Below are positions 1-7,415 of a stretch of DNA of 48,100 bases, in pieces. Source of the stretch: Lujinxingiaceae bacterium (GTDB taxonomy: Bacteria > Myxococcota_A > Bradymonadia > Bradymonadales > Bradymonadaceae); NCBI GenBank assembly GCA_013697635.1, contig JACCWM010000193.1:1-48100 (forward strand), read 5' to 3'. Numbering within the stretch: the first letter of the stretch is position 1; each line of letters starts with the position of its first letter. The position numbers and the translations under genes are program-made. The notes under the pieces were generated by a model. The model made no database searches and was not told where the DNA came from. It was given only the letters and a program-made list of their open reading frames with translations.

Positions 1-57
1 GGGCAGCGTCGGGGGGGCAGGGGGCCCGACTCCGACGCCGGCGGGGGGCAGGGACGC
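1..57. repeat. G-rich intergenic repeat (partial)
   Basis: The window opens with runs of seven, five and six G, arranged twice as a G6-7, CA, G3-5 core followed by C/G-rich dyads. The same core, as G6-TCA-G3-5 followed by a GCCGAC motif, occurs twice more at about 1295-1323 and 1356-1384. It is therefore a dispersed intergenic repeat on both sides of the first gene. The G runs could form a G-quadruplex. The true left border lies outside the window. Confidence 0.5.
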
Positions 58-176
58 TTGCCAACGCCTCCACGATCAGGCAGCATGAGGACATTGCGAG
101 CACTTCAATACCAGTCTTCCTTTTGGCTTCTGTCCCTGCACCGCATCACGCGGTCGATCGGTGGTGATACGACGAT

Positions 177-1209
177 ATGTTCTCTCGGCTTTGCGCTGTG
201 GTTGTGCTGGTCGCTGCTCTCCTGCTCGTCATTCATCCCGCGGATGCCGGGGCCGAGCCCGATGGCATCATTGAACTTCAAGCCCGCTGTAGCGCGACAT
301 CATCTATCGCTCCAGACCGGACTCGGCTCGACGATAGGCTATCTTGGTGCAGCCTGGGCCTATGCTCTCCATGACAACCTGCGTATCGAAACTGGGCTGG
401 GCCTCGGGGCGACAGGCCTGCAGTTGTCAATCATGCCGATGGTCGCCATCGGCTCGGGGCGCACACGTTTTGTTTCGGGAGCAGGCCTGTCCGCTGGCCT
501 CTTTGTCCACGGTTGCCAAGGCCAAGCCGGCTGTTACTGGTTCAACCTCGGCGCGCTGGGTTGCGAGCACGTCTTCGAGAGTGGGCGCAGTGTCTTGTTG
601 AGCGCCGGAATCACGATGCCGTTCCAGAGCGTCGGTGGCGGGCGCGGAAGCCTGTATTACTGGGCGCCCTACGAGATCCTGCCTCAGCTGAAGATCGGAA
701 TGGGCTGGTGGAATGGACCTCTTGCCCGCGGCACCGGCGCGAACCCCGGCGAAACCAAAGGTGCCCGAATTCGTGTCTCGCTCGAGACGATGCTCGATGG
801 TTACGGAAGCACGACGGGCGTCACCATTGCCTACGCAGTATCGGAGAGGGCGCGAATCGACGTTGGCGCGGCCTACGCCTCGCCCGGCCTGCAGCTCTCC
901 TTGCTGCCGTCGCTTGCCTTCGGCTCGGCGCGCAACCGCTTCGTCATCGCCGGCGGTTTCTCGGCGCGATTCTTCAAGAATCGCGAGCCACGCTCCGATG
1001 ACGTATATACCGTGGAGCGGCATTGGCGAAACCACTGTCCTGCCGGCGCGTGTATTTCGATGGACCTCTACCCCCTTGGCTACGAGCACATCTTCCCTGG
1101 CGGCCTCACTGTGAGCGCCGCGCTCGGTGTCATGGGCGATTTCGGCGATTACATGCGCAACTGGGACGTGATTCCCCAAATGAAGCTCGGCCTTGGTTGG
1201 TGGTTCTAA
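177..1209 (+). CDS. Secreted beta-barrel-like protein, internally duplicated, apparent frameshift near the signal peptide
   Basis: I do not recognise a named family. The long open frame runs from about 58 to 1209, but its first 80 residues look non-coding. A different frame, starting at ATG 177, encodes a clean signal peptide (MFSRLC, a VVVLVAALLLV core, and a cleavage region ADAGAE). It must shift by +1 between about 250 and 300 to join the mature part. That mature part is two homologous modules of about 140 residues (about 298-714 and 769-1206). Each has alternating hydrophobic/polar strands, a LQLS..P..A.GS.R.RFV segment, a Cys pair, a GYEH/GCEH.F segment and an ending P.(L)K(I/L)G(M/L)GWW. 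Aromatic C-terminal strands and glycine turns suggest an outer-membrane or surface beta-sheet protein. The frameshift is either a real lesion or an assembly error. It is the only gene before the repeat region. Confidence 0.6.
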
Positions 1210-1221
1210 CCCGATCTGCGC

Positions 1222-1287
1222 GCGTCGGGTCCCTTGACACCCCGACTCTTGGCGTCGTTACTTGATGATCCGCACGGCCAGGGCCCC
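1222..1287. repeat. 66-bp direct repeat, copy 1
   Basis: This segment, beginning GCGTCGGGTCCCTTGACACC and ending CCAGGGCCCC, recurs without a mismatch at 1658-1723, 436 bp downstream. Read on the minus strand it contains an open segment translating to ALAVRIIK followed by a stop. It may therefore be a duplicated gene 3' end with its trailing region. Confidence 0.85.
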
Positions 1288-1294
1288 CACCGGT

Positions 1295-1389
1295 GCCGGC
1301 GTCGGGGGGTCAGGGCTGCCGACAGCACCTGGGGCCGACGTTCGCGTGGCCGGCCGCCGGCGTTGGGGGGTCAGGGGGAGCCGACAGCG
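1295..1389. repeat. Two copies of a G-rich GCCGGCG-G6-TCAGGG repeat
   Basis: Copies at about 1295-1329 and 1356-1389 share GCCGGCGTYGGGGGGTCAGG, a short variable part, and GCCGACAGC. The core resembles the G-rich sequence at positions 1-57. Nothing coding is seen here. Confidence 0.6.
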
Positions 1390-1605
1390 CCCTATCGACA
1401 TTTTCGCATCCGAGTCAGAAAATACCGACCCCCTATCGACATTTTCGTATCCGAGTCAGAAAATACCGCCCCCCCTATCGCCTCCGCTCGATGTTGAGTC
1501 AGAAAATGTCGACCCCCTATCGACCTTTTCGGACCCGAGTCAGAAAATGTCGGTGGGGGTACCGACTCCGTTTACATTCGGGTCAGAAAATGTTGATACC
1601 CGATC
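1390..1605. repeat. Five-copy, roughly 42-bp tandem repeat, each unit a potential hairpin
   Basis: Units begin at about 1390, 1431, 1473, 1515 and 1560. The consensus order is CCCTATCGAC, ATTTTCG, a short variable stretch, CGAGTCAGAAAAT, then (G/A)(T/C)CGACC. Within a unit GACATTTTC and GAAAATGTC form an inverted repeat, and neighbouring units can also pair across the CCCCTA junction. Units 1 and 2 are nearly identical; 3 to 5 are more divergent. The array is AT-richer than the flanks and lies between the two 66-bp direct repeats. Serial oriented motifs like this are typical of transposase-binding sites at the ends of IS21- or Tn7-type elements, but no transposase is present. Confidence 0.75.
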
Positions 1606-1657
1606 GATTTCCATGCCTGTTCATCATACGTAACGCCGATAGACCACCCAAAGCGCG

Positions 1658-1723
1658 GCGTCGGGTCCCTTGACACCCCGACTCTTGGCGTCGTTACTTG
1701 ATGATCCGCACGGCCAGGGCCCC
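1658..1723. repeat. 66-bp direct repeat, copy 2
   Basis: Identical to 1222-1287. It lies just downstream of the prfA stop codon (1752-1754, minus strand), so the repeat pair brackets the hairpin array. Confidence 0.85.
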
Positions 1724-1724
1724 A

Positions 1725-1741
1725 CCGGCGCTGCGCGCCGG
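1725..1741 (-). terminator. GC hairpin after prfA
   Basis: CCGGCGC, a TGC loop and GCGCCGG form a perfect 7-bp stem ten bases after the prfA stop codon. No T-run follows on the minus strand, so it may be a Rho-dependent or processing hairpin, not an intrinsic terminator. Confidence 0.35.
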
Positions 1742-1751
1742 CTCCCCTTCT

Positions 1752-2813
1752 TTAGGAGGATTGCAGGGCTTCGGCCTGGTGGAAGGCCTGGAGGGGATCG
1801 ATGAGCTCGTCGAGGTTGCCGGCCAGGACGTCGTCGAGGCGGTGGGTGGTGAAGCCGATGCGGTGGTCGGTGATGCGTGACTGAGGCCAGTGGTAGGTGC
1901 GGATGCGCTCGGAGCGGTCGCCGCTGCCGACCTGGTCGCGGCGCTCGGTGGCGATTTGCAGCTGCTGCTCGGAGCGCTCGCGCTCGAAGAGGCGAGCCTT
2001 GAGCTCCTTGAGGGCCTTGGCCTTGTTCTTGTGCTGGCTCTTTTCGTCCTGGCAGATCACGACGACGCCGGTGGGCACGTGGGTGACGCGTATGGCCGAG
2101 TCGGTGGTGTTGACGTGCTGGCCGCCGGCGCCGCTGGCGCGGTAGGTGTCGACCTTGACGTCTTTGTCCTGCATGTCGATCTCGATGTCGTCGGCTTCGA
2201 CGAGGATCGCCACGGTCACCGCCGAGGTGTGCAGTCGGCCCTGGCTCTCGGTGTCGGGCACGCGCTGGACGCGGTGCACGCCGGCCTCGTATTTGAGGCG
2301 GCTGTAGACGTCGTCGCCCTCGATCAGGGCGATGATCTCTTTGTAGCCGCCGCGGTCGGTCTCGCTCAAGCGTGAGACCTCCACACGCCAGCCGCGGCGC
2401 TCGGCGTAGCGTGAATACATGCGAAACAGGTCGACGACAAACAGGGCCGCTTCGTCGCCGCCGGTGCCGGCGCGGATTTCAAGATAGATGTTTTTCTCGT
2501 CGAGCGGATCTTTGGGCAGCAGGAGGCGCTTCATTTGCGCCTCGAGCTGCTCTTGTTCGACGTCGAGCTCCTCGAGTTCGGCCTTGGCCATCTGGCGGAT
2601 GGCCTCATCTTTGTCGGCGAGCATCTGGCGGTTGTCTTCGATCTGCTCGCGCACCTCGCGGTAGCGTGAGTAGGCCGTGACCAGCGCCTGGATGTGGGCG
2701 TGCTCCTTGGCGATGCGTCGAAACGTCGCCTGGTCTGCGGCTACCTGGGGGTCCGCGAGCTGGCTGTTGAGCTCGTGGTAGCGCTGTTCAACCTCTTGGA
2801 GCTTATCGAACAT
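1752..2813 (-). CDS. prfA: Peptide chain release factor 1
   Basis: Class I release factor that reads UAA and UAG in the ribosomal A site and triggers peptidyl-tRNA hydrolysis. The catalytic GGQ loop is present (SGAGGQHVNTTDSA). The codon-reading tripeptide is of the RF1 type: RVPDTESQGR, i.e. P-D-T in the P-x-T position, where RF2 would have SPF. At 353 residues it has the usual family length, with the N-terminal helical domain intact. The start ATG lies only five bases after the rho stop and has no clear Shine-Dalgarno sequence, which suggests translation coupled to rho. The rho-prfA order fits the common release-factor neighbourhood, though no prmC follows; a repeat region does. Confidence 0.97.
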   Translation of the reverse strand: MFDKLQEVEQRYHELNSQLADPQVAADQATFRRIAKEHAHIQALVTAYSRYREVREQIEDNRQMLADKDEAIRQMAKAELEELDVEQEQLEAQMKRLLLPKDPLDEKNIYLEIRAGTGGDEAALFVVDLFRMYSRYAERRGWRVEVSRLSETDRGGYKEIIALIEGDDVYSRLKYEAGVHRVQRVPDTESQGRLHTSAVTVAILVEADDIEIDMQDKDVKVDTYRASGAGGQHVNTTDSAIRVTHVPTGVVVICQDEKSQHKNKAKALKELKARLFERERSEQQLQIATERRDQVGSGDRSERIRTYHWPQSRITDHRIGFTTHRLDDVLAGNLDELIDPLQAFHQAEALQSS

Positions 2814-2818
2814 AGGGA

Positions 2819-4066
<1,248 letters not shown>

Positions 4067-4130
4067 GAAGTACTCCTTCAAGTGGAAAGCTGGTGCAATC
4101 GCCGTCGGGGACGAGATTGAGCGCGTCTAT

Positions 4131-4180
4131 GACTGGATTTGGGACTGGATTTTGGACTGGATTTTGGACTGGATTTTTGG
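4131..4180 (-). repeat. Four-copy 12-bp tandem repeat in the rho leader
   Basis: On the plus strand the unit is GACTGGATTTTG, with one shortened and one extended copy. In the rho transcript (minus strand) it reads CCAAAATCCAGT repeated. It begins about 65 bases upstream of the rho start codon. The transcribed form supplies regularly spaced UC and CC dinucleotides in an otherwise A/U-containing sequence, the kind of RNA that Rho loads on. Confidence 0.8.
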
Positions 4181-4548
4181 GGATATGCTGGAAGAGAGTG
4201 GCTGATTCGTTGCGCTGGGCCAGGCGTTGATCGCGGACTTGACACTCCCAGCAGCCTTGAGCTCGGGTCACGTCAAGATTTTCATACCAAAAACGAGAAG
4301 GATGACACCGCGAACTGGGTCAAAAGATCAGAGCCGGACTCCCAGAGATGGGCCGCTCTTGAGATTTTTCAAAGTGGTAAGCACGAATGCTGAATGGGGC
4401 AATGCTTCCGGCAAACTACATCAGGCGATGAGCGGAAGCAATTGTGTTTAGCAAATACATGCAATTCTCGTAGTCCGTGTGCATGTGGTTGTCAAGACAC
4501 CTGACCGCTGGGCTTTATTCCGAAGGCCGAAATGGCCAAGAAACCAGC

Positions 4549-4580
4549 TCGGGCGCCGGGGCAATTTGCCCGGCGCCCGA
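4549..4580. repeat. Perfect 12-bp inverted repeat
   Basis: TCGGGCGCCGGG and CCCGGCGCCCGA are separated by an eight-base GCAATTTG loop. The stem is strong on either strand. On the plus strand it is followed by a T/G-rich stretch but not a clean T-run, so terminator function is uncertain. Confidence 0.6.
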
Positions 4581-4736
4581 CCTTGTGGTTTTGGGAGCGC
4601 TCTGGAGTGTTGGGGGGACAGTAGTCGCTTTCTCCCTTGTGATGCTGAAGTACATGTTCTGCAGAAGCTGTGCCACTCGATGAAAGCACCAGAAAATAAA
4701 CAGCAAGCCATTGAAAACAAAGCGCTTTATTAACAC

Positions 4737-4762
4737 GCCTCGCTTTTGCGGGGCAAGTTTTT
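4737..4762 (+). terminator. Candidate intrinsic terminator with no assigned gene
   Basis: GCCTCGC, a TTTT loop and GCGGGGC form a 7-bp stem with one G-U pair, followed by AAGTTTTT. This is a classic rho-independent layout on the plus strand. No convincing protein-coding gene ends before it, so it may terminate a small RNA from the AT-richer stretch upstream. Confidence 0.4.
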
Positions 4763-5215
4763 CGTCCGGACTAATCGGTGTCCGTGACATCGATGTCAGG
4801 CTGTGGCGAAAATGTCGGCACACCGGATTGGGATCGCTTCGGCGAGGGCATCGAGCACAATCGTTGCTAGGCGATCCTGGCACCTTATGTTATAAGGCGG
4901 GCGCTTGAAGCGCTCCACGGCATCGCCGCCAAGATCGGCGTCGGCGCCTGGCGCGCTTCACCCAATTTTTTGGTTTTGGTTTGTCGCTCTTTTGCTGTCC
5001 ATTATCCCATAGACGTTCGATTTTCTCCTCAGGCATCCAGTCCTAGCGGATGTAGATACGCGGACGCCTCGCCAGATTCTGCTTTGTTGGGCCCGGCCGA
5101 CACCCTACGGTCTGGGCGCCTTGAGGGTGCGCCGCCAATAGGCGCGCCGCGCTGCAGGCTCTCATGGTGAGCTTCGTACTTCATCTGACTGGTTTGCCTC
5201 CTTAGGTGAGGTACC

Positions 5216-6727
5216 ATGTCCAACATTCTCGTTGTCAATTCCACGTTGTCCGAGACGCGTGTCGCCCTGATCGAGGGCGGCATCTTGAGCGAATTGTACA
5301 TGGAGCGCCGCCGCGATCGCGGTGTGGTCGGTAACATCTACAAAGGCAAGGTGCTGCGCGTGCTTCCGGGCATGCAGGCGGCCTTTGTGGACGTCGCCCA
5401 CGAGAAGGCCGGCTTTCTTCACGTCAGCGACTTTTACAACTTCGAGGAGGACATCGGCGCGCTCGAGGACGACGGCGACGACGCCTGGCCGCCGCCCTCG
5501 CGCGGCAAGGTCAGCCGTAAGATCACGATCTCTGATTGCATCAACGAGGGCGAGGAGGTGCTGGTCCAGGTCGCCAAGGAGCCGATGGGCTCCAAGGGCG
5601 CGCGCCTGACCAGCCATATCTCCATTCCCGGGCGCTACGTGGTCTTCATGCCCACCGTCTCGCACATCGGCATCTCGCGGCGCATCGAATCCGAGCGCGA
5701 GCGCAAGCGTCTGCGCCGCATCGTCGAGGAGAACCGCCCGCCGGGCACGGGCTTTATCGTGCGCACCGTGAGCGAGGACATCGACGAGGAGAAGCTGCTT
5801 CGCGACATGGAGCTTTTGGTCAAGCTCTGGAGCGACGTGCTCGACAAGTCCAACAAGGTCAAGGCGCCCTATTTGCTCTACGAAGAGCCCGACTTGCTGC
5901 TTCGCGCCACGCGCGATCTGTTCACGACCAACGTGCAGCGCCTGATCATCGACGACCCCAAGGCCCACGCCCACGTCGCCGAGTTCACGCAGACCTTCAT
6001 GCCGAGCTTCTCGCCCTACATCGAGCTCTACACCTCCAACGAGCCGATCTTTGACGCCTACGGCATCGAGATCGAGATCAAGCGCGCGCTCTCGCGCGAG
6101 GTGCCGCTCAAGTCCGGCGGCTCGCTGGTCTTCGACAAGACCGAGGCCCTGGCCGCGGTCGACGTCAACACCGGCAAGTTCGTCGGCTCCTCGAACAATC
6201 TCGAGGAGACGATCCTTCGCACCAACCTCGAGGCCGCCGAGGAGGTGGTCTACCAGCTTCGCCTGCGCAACATCGGCGGGATCATCATCATCGATTTCAT
6301 CGATATGGAAGACCCCAAGAACCGCGAGAAGGTCTACCGCACGCTCGAGGCTTGCCTCAAAAAAGACCGCGTCACCACCAACGCCCTGGCGATCTCGGAG
6401 TTCGGTCTCGTCGAGATGACCCGAAAGCGCGTGCGCGAATCGCTCGTGCAGTACCTCTGTGAGCCTTGCAGCTACTGTGAGGGCCGTGGTTACGTCAAAT
6501 CCGGCGAGACGGTGGTCTTCGAGATCTTTCGCGAGCTGCGCCGCGAAGCGCCGCTTGTTGCCGAGAACGACATTTATGTCAGCGCCCACCCAAGTGTGGT
6601 ATCAATTCTCCAGAGCGCCGAGCGCAAGCCCCTCGAGGAGCTCTCCAAGAGCGTGAACAAGAAGGTACACCTCAAGAGCATGCGCGACGTTCACCAGGAG
6701 TGGTACGAGATCGCCGGAGCCAAATAG
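5216..6727 (+). CDS. rng: Ribonuclease E/G family endoribonuclease
   Basis: Single-strand-specific endoribonuclease acting in RNA processing and decay. The protein has an N-terminal S1 RNA-binding domain (YKGKVLRVLPGMQAAFVDVA...GFLH) interrupted by an acidic insert near residues 78-95. The 5'-sensor and DNase-I-like catalytic region follows, with the two metal-binding aspartates in AAVDVNTG and IIIIDFIDM. The zinc-link is CEPCSYCEGRG, a C-P-x-C-type hook. At 503 residues, with no long degradosome scaffold, it resembles RNase G more than full RNase E. Start ATG 5216 is preceded by an AGGTGAGG-like ribosome site. The PilZ gene begins four bases after its stop, so the two are probably co-transcribed. 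Confidence 0.93.
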   Translation: MSNILVVNSTLSETRVALIEGGILSELYMERRRDRGVVGNIYKGKVLRVLPGMQAAFVDVAHEKAGFLHVSDFYNFEEDIGALEDDGDDAWPPPSRGKVSRKITISDCINEGEEVLVQVAKEPMGSKGARLTSHISIPGRYVVFMPTVSHIGISRRIESERERKRLRRIVEENRPPGTGFIVRTVSEDIDEEKLLRDMELLVKLWSDVLDKSNKVKAPYLLYEEPDLLLRATRDLFTTNVQRLIIDDPKAHAHVAEFTQTFMPSFSPYIELYTSNEPIFDAYGIEIEIKRALSREVPLKSGGSLVFDKTEALAAVDVNTGKFVGSSNNLEETILRTNLEAAEEVVYQLRLRNIGGIIIIDFIDMEDPKNREKVYRTLEACLKKDRVTTNALAISEFGLVEMTRKRVRESLVQYLCEPCSYCEGRGYVKSGETVVFEIFRELRREAPLVAENDIYVSAHPSVVSILQSAERKPLEELSKSVNKKVHLKSMRDVHQEWYEIAGAK

Positions 6728-6731
6728 AGCC

Positions 6732-7124
6732 ATGTCCTCCGAACACGAAAAAGAGACGGTCAACCAACCCGCCCACCTGATGGCCGACATCGGCGGCGAC
6801 GAGAAGCGCCAACATGACCGCGTCGACATCAACGTCGAGCTGCAGTGCATCGAGGACTACATCGCCGAGTACGTGATCAGCCTCTCGCAAGGCGGCGTCT
6901 TCATCCGCTCCAAAAAACCCCTGGCCCTTGGCACCAAGGTCACCCTGAAGTTCTCCGTGATCCTCGACGACGTCGAAACCGTCGATGGCGAGGGCGAGGT
7001 GGTGCGTGTCGAGACGGCACCGGGCAACACCGGCATGGGCGTGGCATTCACCAAGCTCACCGCCGAAAGCAAGGAGCTCATCGACGAGCTCTTTGCGCGT
7101 GCAGCGGCAGCGGCTGCGAAATAG
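6732..7124 (+). CDS. PilZ domain protein (Myxococcus-type TIGR02266-like)
   Basis: Small cytosolic protein, 130 residues, of the PilZ fold that typically binds cyclic di-GMP. The RxxxR motif is visible as RQHDR near residue 26. The second motif, usually D/N-x-S-x-x-G, reads SLSQGG, with Ser replacing the acidic/amide residue, so binding affinity may be reduced or altered. The rest (GTKVTLKF, GEVVRVE, GMGVAFTKL) matches the pattern of stand-alone PilZ domains common in myxobacteria. It ends with an Ala-rich tail. It lies four bases after the RNase gene, suggesting an operon. The link of an RNase to a second-messenger receptor is inference. Confidence 0.85.
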   Translation: MSSEHEKETVNQPAHLMADIGGDEKRQHDRVDINVELQCIEDYIAEYVISLSQGGVFIRSKKPLALGTKVTLKFSVILDDVETVDGEGEVVRVETAPGNTGMGVAFTKLTAESKELIDELFARAAAAAAK

Positions 7125-7138
7125 CGCGCCCCGCCCGA

Positions 7139-7407
7139 CCCCGGACGTCGGCTGCGCGCCCCTTCGGGTCGCGCGGACGCCTTTGTCCGGGGCTAGCGAA
7201 CAGCCTGGACCGCCTCTACGAGGCTCGTGGTTGTTTGAGCCATGGGTTTTGCTCACACCTTCGAGTGCGTGCGCCGCCGCGATCGTCTTGGGCAACGGGA
7301 TTGGGCGTCGCGAGCCTCTGGAAGAGGCGATCCGGGCTGTTGTGTAGCCCCGGACAAAGACCCGGTGGTGGCCTCGATAGAGGCCGACATGGGGTCGACG
7401 TCCGGGG
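7139..7407. repeat. Long imperfect inverted repeat (about 80-bp arms) between convergent genes
   Basis: The left arm, 7139-7217, and right arm, 7323-7407, are reverse complements with interruptions. Matched blocks include CCCCGGACGTCG/CGACGTCCGGGG, TTTGTCCGGGGCT/AGCCCCGGACAAA, and AACAGCC...CCGCCTCT with AGAGGCG...GGGCTGTT. A further AGGCTCG/CGAGCCT pair extends the stem inward. The central 105 bp show no coding signal. The element fills the gap between the converging PilZ and nadE genes. It could act as a bidirectional terminator or be a MITE-like relic. Confidence 0.75.
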
Positions 7408-7415
7408 AGAGGTAC

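Larger units (their letters stand above)
4067..5215. other. 1.1-kb non-coding region between divergent rho and the RNase E/G gene
   Basis: Short open frames on both strands look non-coding. Several inverted repeats are present: an imperfect CAATGCTTCCG / CGGAAGCAATTG pair (about 4401-4444), a perfect 12-bp GC stem at 4549-4580, and a terminator-like hairpin at 4737-4762. The stretch from about 4370 to 4800 is visibly AT-richer than the flanking genes. A small RNA could be hidden here, but I could not match RNase P RNA, tmRNA, SRP RNA or any tRNA by eye. Confidence 0.5.

Noticed and set aside
1390-1605. CRISPR array
   Set aside because: The units are contiguous imperfect repeats without unique spacers of uniform length, and there is no cas gene.
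4477-4883. Several short frames of 65-122 codons in the rho to RNase gap
   Set aside because: They overlap each other on both strands, include hairpin sequence, and lack ribosome sites.
5000-5060. A tRNA-like GTTCGA segment
   Set aside because: No flanking acceptor or anticodon stem can be drawn around it.
5162-6589. A 475-codon open frame opposite the RNase E/G gene
   Set aside because: Antisense shadow; composition is His/Asp/Leu/Val-biased and no family motif is visible.
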